A DNA stretch of 44,087 bases, from assembly GCA_964556545.1 (NCBI GenBank), contig CAZKWE010000057.1, positions 1 through 44,087 of the forward strand. Direction: 5' to 3'. The DNA comes from JALSKU01 sp964556545 (GTDB taxonomy: Bacteria; Campylobacterota; Campylobacteria; Campylobacterales; JALSKU01). The stretch's first letter is position 1, and every line of letters starts with the position of its first letter. The position numbers and the translations under genes are program-made. Below, one piece after another: positions 1-8,813 of the stretch. The notes under the pieces were generated by a model that saw only the letters and a list, made by a program, of their open reading frames with translations, did no database searches and was not told the origin of the DNA.

Positions 1-2
1 CC

Positions 3-89
3 ATAAAAAGTAATGTAGTGGAATTAGCGGAATTTTTAGAAGTAAATCCTTTAGATATTTTGACAAAAGAAAAGAAAGAAAAAGAATGA
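3..89 (+). CDS. C-terminal tail of an XRE-type HTH regulator (partial)
   Basis: An open frame enters from the left edge and stops at the TGA at 87-89, giving 28 visible residues. They include ELAEFLEVNPLDIL followed by a Lys/Glu-rich end. That is the usual C-terminal helix pattern of an XRE/Cro-type helix-turn-helix domain. The stop overlaps the methylase start by ATGA, so the two are translationally coupled. Small XRE proteins upstream of type II methylases are often R-M control (C) proteins; that role is inferred here. The DNA-binding helices lie outside the window. Confidence 0.55.
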   Translation: MKSNVVELAEFLEVNPLDILTKEKKEKE

Positions 90-1081
90 ACTATATAGGA
101 AGTAAATTAAAACTATCATCTTGGATAAAAGAAAGTATCACCGATGTTGTAAAAAAGATAGATGATAAAACCTTTTGCGATTTATTTGCCGGAACAGGGA
201 TAGTTGGCAGAGCTTTTAAAAAAGATGTAAAAAAAGTTATAGCAAACGATATAGAGTATTATAGTTATGTGTTAAATAAAAACTACATTCAAAACCATAC
301 TTTGCTTAGTAGAGGTGATGAGCTTATAGATGAGTTAAACTCACTTACACCAAAAGAAGGATTTATATATAAAAACTATTGTTTTGGTAGTGGAAGTGGC
401 AGACAATATTTTAGTGATGAAAACGGCAAAAAAATTGATACCATAAGGCAAAAGATACAAGAGTGGTTTGAAAAAAAAGCTATAAACGAAAACGAATACT
501 TTTTTTTACTTGCTTCACTTCTTGAGAGTGCCGATAAGGTGGCAAATACCGCTAGTGTTTACGGAGCTTTTTTAAAGCATCTTAAAAAATCTGCACTTAA
601 AGAGCTGGAGTTAAAACCAGCTTTTTTTGAGATAAACGATAACTCCCATCAAGTTTACAAAGAAGATGCAAACACTCTTATAAAAAAGATACAAGGTGAT
701 ATCTTATATCTTGACCCGCCATATAACCATAGACAGTATGGTGCGAATTATCATCTTTTAAACACTATTGCCGAATATAAAGAGTTTATTCCAAAAGGAA
801 AAAGCGGACTTAGGGAATATTATAAATCAAGTTATTGTAAAAAAAATGAAGTTTTAAAAAGTTTTGATAAACTTATAAACGATGCAAACTTCAAATACAT
901 CTTTTTAAGCTACAATAACGAAGGGCTTATGAGTGAAGATGATGTTAAAGAAGTTATGAGCAAATATGGAAAATATGATTTGACTATAAAAAAATACCAA
1001 AGATTCAAAGCCGATAAAACAACCTCAAGAAATCATAAGGCGGATAAAACTTTTGAATACTTGCATATTTTAGAAAAATGA
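86..1081 (+). CDS. DNA adenine-N6 methyltransferase, D12-like (type II R-M)
   Basis: 331-residue protein with the two signatures of an S-adenosylmethionine-dependent N6-adenine methylase. The SAM-binding motif DLFAGTGIVG is near residues 32-41, and the catalytic motif DPPYN starts at about residue 210. The order (FxGxG first, DPPY later) fits the D12/alpha class. It should methylate adenine in a short target site, probably as the modification arm of a restriction-modification locus, since an XRE regulator tail overlaps its start (ATGA at 86-89). No restriction endonuclease follows: downstream there are only micro-ORFs and then a transporter. It may therefore be an orphan methylase, or the nuclease lies left of the window. 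The target sequence cannot be read from the protein. Confidence 0.85.
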   Translation: MNYIGSKLKLSSWIKESITDVVKKIDDKTFCDLFAGTGIVGRAFKKDVKKVIANDIEYYSYVLNKNYIQNHTLLSRGDELIDELNSLTPKEGFIYKNYCFGSGSGRQYFSDENGKKIDTIRQKIQEWFEKKAINENEYFFLLASLLESADKVANTASVYGAFLKHLKKSALKELELKPAFFEINDNSHQVYKEDANTLIKKIQGDILYLDPPYNHRQYGANYHLLNTIAEYKEFIPKGKSGLREYYKSSYCKKNEVLKSFDKLINDANFKYIFLSYNNEGLMSEDDVKEVMSKYGKYDLTIKKYQRFKADKTTSRNHKADKTFEYLHILEK

Positions 1082-1160
1082 CAATAGAGTTAAAAGTAAA
1101 ATAATGGCTAAAAAAAATATTAATATAGAATGTTTTGATCTGTTAGGAGAGGGTATGTGA
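1078..1160 (+). other. Micro-ORF relay between methylase and transporter
   Basis: Two tiny reading frames link the methylase to the next gene by stop/start overlaps. ATGA at 1078 opens an 8-codon frame (MTIELKVK) ending in TAATG at 1102-1106. That opens an 18-codon frame (MAKKNINIECFDLLGEGM) ending TGA at 1158-1160, which overlaps the ATG at 1160 of the transporter. The transporter's Shine-Dalgarno (AGGAGAGG, 1146-1153) lies inside the second micro-ORF. This could be a coupling relay, or debris of a decayed gene such as the missing endonuclease. Neither peptide is recognisable. Confidence 0.4.
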
Positions 1161-1906
1161 TGATATTGTTATTGTCAATTCTTGGTGTATTTATTGGTTT
1201 TTTGTCAGGATTTTTTGCTATCGGAGGAGGAACTATGCTTGTACCTTCTCTTTTGATGCTTGGCTATGATATCAAGTATGCCATAGGTATCTCGGTTACA
1301 CAGATGGTTTTTAGTTCACTTTTTGGATCATATTTAAATTATAAAAAAGGAACATTAAACCTTCAAAACTCCATATCAGTCGGCATAGGAGGTTTTTTTG
1401 GAGCAGCAAACAGCGGGTATATCGTAAGTCATTTGTCTTCACATACTTTAACTTTGATTTTTTTATCTTTTGTGCTTTTGGCAATATATAAATTTTTTAA
1501 ATCTCCCCATATAAGCAATAAAGAGGAGATAAATAACAATACACTTCTTTTTTTTATAGGATATTTAGTTGGAACAATGTCTATAAGCGTCGGTATAGGA
1601 GGAGCTTTGCTGATAACTCCCATATTGGTAGGATTTTTACATTTTCCGCTTAAAAAAGCATTGTCATCAGCTCTCTTTTTCGTAATCTTTTCTTCTATTT
1701 CTGGATTTGTCAGTCTTGCTTACCATGGATATGTACACTATAAAGAGGGTTTTTTAGTGGGAGCATTTTCTTTGATAGGAGTGTATTTCGGTATAAAACT
1801 ATCCCATAAAACAGAGCATAAAAGGCATAAAAAACTACTTTTGATTTTTTATGTGATTATAATGCTTTTGATATTAAAAAAACTGTATTGGATACCAAGT
1901 ACATAA
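1160..1906 (+). CDS. TSUP (TauE/SafE) family membrane transporter
   Basis: About 248 residues, almost entirely hydrophobic, with the internal duplication typical of the TSUP family. A glycine-rich motif near the N-terminus (FAIGGGTMLVPSLLM) is echoed in the second half (SVGIGGALLITPILV). Family members export or import small organosulfur or organic anions such as sulfite or sulfoacetate; the substrate here is unknown. It lies in the inner membrane with probably 7-8 segments. ATG at 1160 is preferred over the GTG at 1157 because it sits 6 nt from AGGAGAGG. It overlaps the stop of the upstream micro-ORF and is followed by uvrA. Confidence 0.85.
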   Translation: MILLLSILGVFIGFLSGFFAIGGGTMLVPSLLMLGYDIKYAIGISVTQMVFSSLFGSYLNYKKGTLNLQNSISVGIGGFFGAANSGYIVSHLSSHTLTLIFLSFVLLAIYKFFKSPHISNKEEINNNTLLFFIGYLVGTMSISVGIGGALLITPILVGFLHFPLKKALSSALFFVIFSSISGFVSLAYHGYVHYKEGFLVGAFSLIGVYFGIKLSHKTEHKRHKKLLLIFYVIIMLLILKKLYWIPST

Positions 1907-1959
1907 GCTCGTCCGTAGATAGTTTTTGGTATTATATCTTCTTTTAAAAGAGGATGTAT

Positions 1960-4770
1960 ATGATAAAAATCTATAATGCAAAAGAGAATAATTTAAATAT
2001 AAAAGAGCTTCAAATTCCCAAAAACTCACTTGTTGTTATTACGGGTATTAGCGGTAGCGGTAAAAGTACTCTTGCTTTTGATACCTTGTATGCCGAAGGT
2101 CAAAGAAGATATATAGAATCTCTCTCATCTTATGCCAGACAATTTTTAGATCGTATAGGAAAGCCGAATGTTGAAAGAATTGAAGGCTTGACTCCGGCAA
2201 TTGCCATAGATCAAAAAGCTACAAGTAAAAATACTCGTTCAACAGTAGGAACTATTACTGAAATTTATGATTATCTTAGGCTTTTATATGCAAGAGTCGG
2301 TGAGCAGTATTGTTATAAATGCGGGAAAAAGATATCTAAAATGTCTGCAAGCGATATTATAGAGCAAGTTCTTTCATTGCCTGATGGTGCCAAGCTTGTT
2401 ATACTCGCACCTTTGGTAAAAGAAAAAAAGGGAACATTTGCAGATATGATAGAGAGTTTAAGGCATTGCGGATATGTAAGAGCTGTTATTGACGGGGTTA
2501 TGGTAAGGCTTGATGAAGAGATAGAGCTTAGCAAGACAAAAAAACATACCATTAAAGTTGTGATAGACAGAGTTATAAAAAAAGAAGAATCCAAAGAAAG
2601 AATAGCACAGGATGTTGAAAAAGCTTTGATGCAGAGCTATGGTGAACTTGAGGTTGATGTTGTAAATGCTGATGAGTTTGAGGGAGTAGATGCACATATC
2701 CATTATAGCGAACACAATGCCTGTTTTAACTGTAAGATAAGTTATGAGCCGCTTGAGCCTTTGTCATTTTCTTTTAACTCTCCGAAAGGAGCGTGCAGAG
2801 TTTGTGATGGACTTGGTATAAAATATTCACTTGATATGAGTAAAATTATCGATGGAAATTTAAGTATAGAAGAGGGTGCTATAAAGATACTTTACGGATA
2901 CAATAAGGGGTATTACTTTAGATTTTTAAAGGCATATTGCGAAGCTGCCGGAATTGATATAACTTTGCCTTTTGGCAAACTTGAAGAGCATCAAAAAAAA
3001 GCTATACTTCACGGAGGAGTGGAAATTGCAGAATTTGTCTGGAAAAGACATAAATTAAAAAGGAAATGGGAAGGTGCTATAAAACTTGCTTATGATATGC
3101 TAAAAGGTGAAAAAGATATCAATGAGTTTATGAGTGAAAAAATATGCTCAAATTGTCAAGGATACAGGTTGAAAAAAGAGAGTATGGCAGTTAAAGTAGC
3201 CGGATGCAATATCGCTGATATACTTGATATGCCAATAGAAGATGCATACAATTTTTTTAATAATGAGAAAAATTTTAAATATTTTTCATCTTTGCAAAAA
3301 GAGATAGCTGCTCCCATACTAAAAGAGATAAGAGAACGGCTTTTTTTTCTTTATGATGTCGGACTTGGATATATAACATTGGGAAGAGATGCAAGAAGTA
3401 TAAGCGGTGGCGAAGCCCAAAGGATAAGGATAGCCTCACAGATAGGAAGTGGGCTTAGCGGAGTAATGTATGTACTTGATGAGCCAAGTATAGGATTGCA
3501 TGAAAGAGATACTTTAAAATTGATAAAAACCTTAAGAAGCCTTCAGAAAAAAGGTAATTCAGTTATAGTAGTCGAACATGACAAAGAGACTATAAAAGCA
3601 GCAGATTTTATAGTAGATATTGGTCCGGGAGCTGGCGAAAGAGGGGGAGAGATTGTTTTTAGCGGAACATATAAAGAGCTTTTGCAAAGTGATACACTAA
3701 CTGCTATGTATTTAACCGGTAAGAAAAAAATAGAACATGCCAAACAAAGAAAGCAAGAAAATTTTATAGAGTTAAAAGATGTAAACATAAATAATATAAA
3801 AAATTTATCTGTTAAAATTCCGCTTAAAAATTTAGTTTGTGTTACGGGAGTAAGCGGAAGCGGTAAAAGTTCTCTTGTGCTTCAAACATTATTGCCTATA
3901 GCCAAAGAGGATTTAAACAGGGCAAAAAAAGTTAAAAAAGTAAGCGGAGCATATTGTGAGGGGTTAGAGCAACTTGATAAAGTAATTTATCTAGATCAAA
4001 GTCCTATAGGAAGAACACCAAGAAGCAACCCCGCTACTTATACGGGAGTTATGGATGAGATAAGAGTGCTTTTTTCGCAAACCAAGGAAGCAAAGATAAG
4101 AGGATATAAAGTAGGAAGATTTTCTTTCAATGTAAAAGGCGGAAGATGCGAAAAATGCAAGGGTGAAGGCGAGATAAAGATAGAAATGCATTTTTTACCT
4201 GATATTATGGTAAAATGTGATAGTTGTAACGGTACGAGATACAATGCCCAAACTTTGGAGATAAAGTACAAGGGCAAAAATATAAGTGATGTTTTGAATA
4301 TGAGTGTAGATGAGGCAACGGAATTTTTTAAAGCGATTCCCAAGATTTACCAAAAATTAAAAACATTGCAGGATGTCGGACTTGGATATATAAAACTGGG
4401 TCAAAACGCTACAACTTTAAGCGGGGGTGAAGCTCAGAGGATAAAACTCTCAAAAGAGCTTGGTAAAAATGCAACAGGAAATACCCTGTATATTTTGGAT
4501 GAGCCTACTACGGGTTTACATTTTGCGGATATAGACAGATTGAACAAAGTTTTACACCATTTAGTTGACTTGGGAAATAGTGTTATAGTAATTGAACACA
4601 ATATGGATATTATAAAAAATAGTGACTATATCATAGATATGGGTTACGAAGGTGGAGATAAAGGCGGGGAAGTTATAGCCTTCGGAACTATCAAGGAAAT
4701 AATAAAAAATTATAAAAAAACAAAAAGTTATACAGCACAGTATTTAAAAAAGGAGATTGAGAATGACTGA
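1960..4770 (+). CDS. uvrA: UvrA, excinuclease ABC subunit A
   Basis: 936-residue ATPase that scans DNA for bulky lesions and loads UvrB in nucleotide excision repair. Two ABC modules are visible: Walker A GISGSGKST at about residues 29-37 and GVSGSGKSS at about 630-638, each with an ABC signature (ISGGEAQR, LSGGEAQR). Zinc-binding Cys pairs occur at CRVC, CEKC and CDSC, with an extra CSNCQG. Length is normal for the family. ATG at 1960 (MIKIYNAKENN) is preferred over the in-frame ATG at 1954, which is buried in its own Shine-Dalgarno (AAAAGAGG). The stop overlaps the HDOD gene start by 8 nt. UvrC is encoded at 24518-26296. Confidence 0.97.
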   Translation: MIKIYNAKENNLNIKELQIPKNSLVVITGISGSGKSTLAFDTLYAEGQRRYIESLSSYARQFLDRIGKPNVERIEGLTPAIAIDQKATSKNTRSTVGTITEIYDYLRLLYARVGEQYCYKCGKKISKMSASDIIEQVLSLPDGAKLVILAPLVKEKKGTFADMIESLRHCGYVRAVIDGVMVRLDEEIELSKTKKHTIKVVIDRVIKKEESKERIAQDVEKALMQSYGELEVDVVNADEFEGVDAHIHYSEHNACFNCKISYEPLEPLSFSFNSPKGACRVCDGLGIKYSLDMSKIIDGNLSIEEGAIKILYGYNKGYYFRFLKAYCEAAGIDITLPFGKLEEHQKKAILHGGVEIAEFVWKRHKLKRKWEGAIKLAYDMLKGEKDINEFMSEKICSNCQGYRLKKESMAVKVAGCNIADILDMPIEDAYNFFNNEKNFKYFSSLQKEIAAPILKEIRERLFFLYDVGLGYITLGRDARSISGGEAQRIRIASQIGSGLSGVMYVLDEPSIGLHERDTLKLIKTLRSLQKKGNSVIVVEHDKETIKAADFIVDIGPGAGERGGEIVFSGTYKELLQSDTLTAMYLTGKKKIEHAKQRKQENFIELKDVNINNIKNLSVKIPLKNLVCVTGVSGSGKSSLVLQTLLPIAKEDLNRAKKVKKVSGAYCEGLEQLDKVIYLDQSPIGRTPRSNPATYTGVMDEIRVLFSQTKEAKIRGYKVGRFSFNVKGGRCEKCKGEGEIKIEMHFLPDIMVKCDSCNGTRYNAQTLEIKYKGKNISDVLNMSVDEATEFFKAIPKIYQKLKTLQDVGLGYIKLGQNATTLSGGEAQRIKLSKELGKNATGNTLYILDEPTTGLHFADIDRLNKVLHHLVDLGNSVIVIEHNMDIIKNSDYIIDMGYEGGDKGGEVIAFGTIKEIIKNYKKTKSYTAQYLKKEIEND

Positions 4771-5584
4771 AGGATTGATAAATAGGATAAGATCAATACC
4801 ACCGCTTCCGGAAACTTTTATACAAATTGATGCCATATGCGATAGTCCAAATGGTACAATATCGGATCTTGCACAAGTTGTAGAGAAAGATCCTATGCTT
4901 GTGGCAAATATACTAAAAATTATAAATTCTCCTTTGTATGGACTAAGATCTGAGATAAAAAATGTAGCACAGGCAGTCAGTCTGCTTGGTATGAAAGAGA
5001 TAAGCTCTCTAAGTGTTACCATCTCTGTTAGAAAACTTTTAAAAGTTGATATGGAACCCTATGGAATAGCTCCGGAAAAATTTGCACTTATATCAAATAT
5101 GCAAGGAGCACTGGTTAAAAAATGGGTAAGTAAAATTGACAGAGAAAAAGCCGAGATACTATTTATGCCGGCACTTTTGCAAGAAATCGGTAAAATTATA
5201 TTGGCGGATGAAATCGTTAAAAATAATGAAGTTTATCAGTTCAAATCAGGTATTCAAACTGCTGTAAATATAGCCCAAATAGAACAAATGTATGTTGAAA
5301 CAACTTCAAGCGAAATAACTGCCAAAATCTTTGAACACTGGGGGTTTGATGAATTTCTTGTAGAAATTATAAGATATGGCGATGCCCCGCAAAATGCCGA
5401 TGATAAATACAAAGAGTATGCATGGTATCTTAATATCGCAAAAACCATACTTGCTATCAATGCTCCTTTTTCTGAAAGAAATATAACTATAGGTTTAAAT
5501 CATGCCAAAAAAGCGGGATTAAACGAGAGTAAACTTATCGAAGCCATACAAACGGTAAAAGAAAGCTATGAGGGAGAAATGTGA
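4763..5584 (+). CDS. HDOD domain protein
   Basis: 273 residues. The N-terminal two thirds match the HDOD domain: LPETF, then a conserved block around residues 30-80 containing VVEKDPMLVANILKIINSP and VSLLGM. HDOD is an HD-fold domain without catalytic metal residues; here the usual HD pair is replaced in LLQEIGKIIL, so a regulatory rather than enzymatic role is expected. ATG at 4763 is chosen because AGGAG (4751-4755) lies 7 nt upstream; the in-frame TTG at 4757 is too close. It overlaps uvrA by 8 nt and polA by 4 nt (GTGA), so it is co-translated with two DNA-repair genes. Its specific job is unknown. Confidence 0.85.
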   Translation: MTEGLINRIRSIPPLPETFIQIDAICDSPNGTISDLAQVVEKDPMLVANILKIINSPLYGLRSEIKNVAQAVSLLGMKEISSLSVTISVRKLLKVDMEPYGIAPEKFALISNMQGALVKKWVSKIDREKAEILFMPALLQEIGKIILADEIVKNNEVYQFKSGIQTAVNIAQIEQMYVETTSSEITAKIFEHWGFDEFLVEIIRYGDAPQNADDKYKEYAWYLNIAKTILAINAPFSERNITIGLNHAKKAGLNESKLIEAIQTVKESYEGEM

Positions 5585-8241
5585 AGACTTTAACTATCAT
5601 TGATACATTCGGATTTTTTTTTAGAAATTATTATGCACTGCCATACTTAAAAAGCAAAGACGGGTTTCCAACCGGACTTTTAACGGGATTTATCAATTTC
5701 ATATCCTCTATCAATAAAGAACATGCAACAGATTATCTTCTTTTTGCACTTGATTCCAAAGAAAAAACAATTAGAAATGAAATATATCCAAAATACAAAG
5801 CAAACAGACCTACTCCTCCTGAAGATTTGAAAAAACAGCTTCCTGTGGCAATTGACTGGATAAAAAAAATGGGTTTTAAATCCTTGGAGGTTCCGGGTTA
5901 TGAGGCTGATGATATTATTGCCGATATTGCCGAGGATGCTAAAAAAAATGGTATAAAAGTCCAAATTGTATCATCCGATAAAGATTTGTATCAGCTTATT
6001 GATGATGATAAAGTACTGGTTTATGATCCTATGAAAAAGATAAAGATCAATGAAGAAGAGTGCGTGAAGAAATTTGGAGTCAAACCTTTACAGATTGTGG
6101 ATTATCTTGCACTGGTAGGAGATAGCAGCGATAACATACCTGGTGTTAAAGGCATAGGTCCAAAAGGAGCAAGATCGCTTATAAAAGAGTTTGGCTCACT
6201 GGAAAATATATATAAAAATTTAGACAAAGTTGCAAATCCAAAAACAAAAAAACTACTTGAAGAATCAAAAGAGAATGCATTTTTAAGTTACAAACTGGCA
6301 TCTTTGAATTATGGAATTGTAAAAAATATTAATTATGATGAATTTGTTTTTCCCGATACCAACCCTATTGTAAAAATTGAAGATGAATTAAAACGATATG
6401 ATATGAAAACTGTTTTAAAAAGAGCAAGCAAAACATATGACAAAGAAGAAATGAAGATAAAAGAGATGAAAAAAAGTTTTAATCCTGTTTTGCTTGATAC
6501 GAAAGAAAAACTTTTTAAAATTATTGATAATATTCCGGACAATTGTGTAGTTGCATTTGATACCGAAACAACTTCACTAAAGTCTAAAACAGCTAAAATT
6601 GTGGGATTTTCATTTTGCTATGATGAAAAAAAAGCTTATTATATACCTATAAATCACTACTATCTGGGAGTAGGCGATCAAGTGGAGTTTGATACCGCAA
6701 GAGAAGCTGTAAAAAGACTTTTTAAATTTAAAATTGTAGGACAAAATTTAAAATATGACTACAACATACTTTTGCAAAATTTTGACTTTAAAGCTGATGT
6801 GCCTGAAGCTGACACAATGATAGAAGCATGGCTTATGGATCCGTCAAACAGTGTCTCAATGGATAATTTGGCAAAAAGATATTTTGATTATGATATGGTT
6901 AAATTTAAAGATGTCGTTAAAAAAGGAGATGATTTTAGTTCGGTCAGCCTGAATGAAGCAACTGTTTATGCAAGCGAAGATGCATGGATGACACTAAAAC
7001 TTTACAATTTTTTCCAAAAAATGTTAGAAAGCGATCTTGTAAAAGAGGCTGAAGAGGTAGAATACCCCTTCATACTGACACTGCTGTCAATGGAAAATGC
7101 CGGCATAGGTGTTGATTGTGAATTTTTGCAAAAACTTTTACAAAAAGCAAACAAAACAATTGAACTTTTAACAAAAGAGATATATGAATTAGCAGGTAGT
7201 GAGTTCAATATAAATTCTACAAAACAGTTAAGTGAAATACTTTTTGAAAAATTAAAATTAAAAAAGGGTAAAAAAACAAAAACTGGCTACAGTACTGATG
7301 AAAAAGTTTTACTATCTTTGCAGAATGAGCATCTTATTGTCAAAAAGATATTGGATTACAGGGAAAGTTTTAAATTGAGAAGTACTTATATAGAACCTCT
7401 TTTAAAACTTGCAAAAATGGATAAACATAGTCGAATTTATACATCTTTTTTGCAAACAGGTACTGCCACAGGAAGACTAAGCAGTAAAAATCCTAATTTA
7501 CAAAATATTCCGGTTAGAAGCGAACTTGGCAGAGAGATAAGAAAAGCATTTGTAGCAAAAGAGGGATACAAGCTTATAAGTCTGGATTATTCGCAGATTG
7601 AACTTAGACTTTTGGCACACTTCAGTAAAGATTCTGCTTTGGTTGAAGCTTTTAAGGAAGATAAGGATATTCACCTTGAAACTGCAATAAGACTTTTTGG
7701 AACAAAAGAAGCACACAAAAAAAGAAATGTTGCAAAAAGTATCAATTTCGGATTGCTTTACGGGATGGGCAGCAGAAAGCTTGCAAATGAGATAGGAAGT
7801 ACCCAGGCTCAGGCAAAAGAGTATATAAAAAGTTATTTCGAGAGTTTCCCGACTGTTAAAACTTATCTTGAGAGTATAGTTGATTTTTCAAAAAAGCACG
7901 GATATGTAAAAACCCTTCTTGGTAGAAAGAGATATTTTGACTATGATAGTGCAAATGCTTTTTTAAAAGCATCATATGAAAGAGAATCGGTCAATACTGT
8001 TTTTCAAGGAAGTGCTGCGGATTTGATTAAGCTTGCTATGAATAAAATGTATAAAATTTTGCAAAATAGTAATAATGCTATGCTTTTACAAATTCATGAT
8101 GAATTGATTTTTGAAGTTAAAGAAAATGAAACAGAAGAATTCAGTCAAACGGCTAAAAATATTATGGAGAGAGTTTATCCTTTGAATGTACCTTTAAAAT
8201 GCAGTATAAATATAGGAAATAATTGGGGAGAGTTAAAATAA
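5581..8241 (+). CDS. polA: DNA polymerase I
   Basis: 886-residue family A polymerase for Okazaki-fragment maturation and repair gap filling. Residues 1 to about 290 form the 5'-3' flap nuclease (DSSDNIPGVKGIGPKGA). About 310-490 form a 3'-5' exonuclease that looks intact: Exo I FDTET near 326-330, Exo II GQNLKYDYN and Exo III YASEDA. The polymerase domain follows, with motif A LDYSQIELR (Asp about 669), motif B RNVAKSINFGLLYG with Phe in the nucleotide-selecting position, and motif C QIHDE (His-Asp about 839-840). The GTG start at 5581 overlaps the HDOD stop by GTGA, which indicates coupling. A hairpin overlapping its stop region ends the unit. Confidence 0.97.
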   Translation: MKTLTIIDTFGFFFRNYYALPYLKSKDGFPTGLLTGFINFISSINKEHATDYLLFALDSKEKTIRNEIYPKYKANRPTPPEDLKKQLPVAIDWIKKMGFKSLEVPGYEADDIIADIAEDAKKNGIKVQIVSSDKDLYQLIDDDKVLVYDPMKKIKINEEECVKKFGVKPLQIVDYLALVGDSSDNIPGVKGIGPKGARSLIKEFGSLENIYKNLDKVANPKTKKLLEESKENAFLSYKLASLNYGIVKNINYDEFVFPDTNPIVKIEDELKRYDMKTVLKRASKTYDKEEMKIKEMKKSFNPVLLDTKEKLFKIIDNIPDNCVVAFDTETTSLKSKTAKIVGFSFCYDEKKAYYIPINHYYLGVGDQVEFDTAREAVKRLFKFKIVGQNLKYDYNILLQNFDFKADVPEADTMIEAWLMDPSNSVSMDNLAKRYFDYDMVKFKDVVKKGDDFSSVSLNEATVYASEDAWMTLKLYNFFQKMLESDLVKEAEEVEYPFILTLLSMENAGIGVDCEFLQKLLQKANKTIELLTKEIYELAGSEFNINSTKQLSEILFEKLKLKKGKKTKTGYSTDEKVLLSLQNEHLIVKKILDYRESFKLRSTYIEPLLKLAKMDKHSRIYTSFLQTGTATGRLSSKNPNLQNIPVRSELGREIRKAFVAKEGYKLISLDYSQIELRLLAHFSKDSALVEAFKEDKDIHLETAIRLFGTKEAHKKRNVAKSINFGLLYGMGSRKLANEIGSTQAQAKEYIKSYFESFPTVKTYLESIVDFSKKHGYVKTLLGRKRYFDYDSANAFLKASYERESVNTVFQGSAADLIKLAMNKMYKILQNSNNAMLLQIHDELIFEVKENETEEFSQTAKNIMERVYPLNVPLKCSINIGNNWGELK

Positions 8242-8270
8242 GACAAAAAATCTCCCCCGTTTTTTATTTT
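8225..8270. terminator. Terminator at polA 3' end, convergent with thioredoxin gene
   Basis: GGGGAGA (8225-8231) can pair with TCTCCCC (8251-8257) over a 19-nt loop, followed by GTTTTTTATTTTTT. The left arm and loop include the last polA codons and its stop. On the plus strand it is a plausible intrinsic terminator, and the opposite-strand gene ends within the T-rich tail. The long loop makes it weaker than a textbook example. Confidence 0.6.
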
Positions 8271-8803
8271 TTATTGATCATCTCTTCTATATCCTGCTTA
8301 AATTCTTTTTCGCTTCTAAGACCAAGATAAATTTTAGAAGCATTTCCTTTTTTGTCAAAAAGAATGGAAAAAGGTATCAAGCCTTTCCATGAAGTCTTAG
8401 CTGAGATATAATCTGTAAATTTAAATACTTCAGGATCACTATTGTTTATTACCGGATAGTTTATTCCTTTTTCTTTTACAAAAGCTTTTAAATCATTATC
8501 ACTTATTCTGGTTTGAACCTGAAATGATTCTATAAGAAAATTATCCTTATATTTTTTTTGCAAATCTATAAGTTCGGGCATTTCCATAAGACAGGGAGGA
8601 CATTGATTGCCCCAGAAAGCAAGTAGTACAACTTTACCTTTTGCATTGCTGAAATGTATACCCTGCAAGAAAGTATGAAACACTATAGGATTTGCATTTA
8701 AATCCTTGAAACTAAAAGTGTAATCCTCTTTATGATTTGCCGCATTTAGTGAAACGGTAAAGGCAAATACTCCTACAATAATACTCATTAGTATTTTTTT
8801 CAT
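8264..8803 (-). CDS. Periplasmic thioredoxin-like (TlpA/ResA-type) protein
   Basis: 179 residues from the chosen ATG at 8803. This start gives a clean Sec signal peptide (MKKILMSIIVGVFAFTVSLNA) and sits behind AGGAGA. A longer in-frame extension reaches 8890 but overlaps dnaJ and would bury the signal, so I reject it. The mature part has a thioredoxin fold with active site CPPC in the context LLAFWGNQCPPCLMEMPEL. Members reduce disulfides in periplasmic proteins or cytochrome c maturation intermediates; the client here is unknown. It lies 10 bp downstream of dnaJ and is probably cotranscribed with it. Confidence 0.85.
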   Translation of the reverse strand: MKKILMSIIVGVFAFTVSLNAANHKEDYTFSFKDLNANPIVFHTFLQGIHFSNAKGKVVLLAFWGNQCPPCLMEMPELIDLQKKYKDNFLIESFQVQTRISDNDLKAFVKEKGINYPVINNSDPEVFKFTDYISAKTSWKGLIPFSILFDKKGNASKIYLGLRSEKEFKQDIEEMINKK

Positions 8804-8813
8804 ATTTTTTCTC

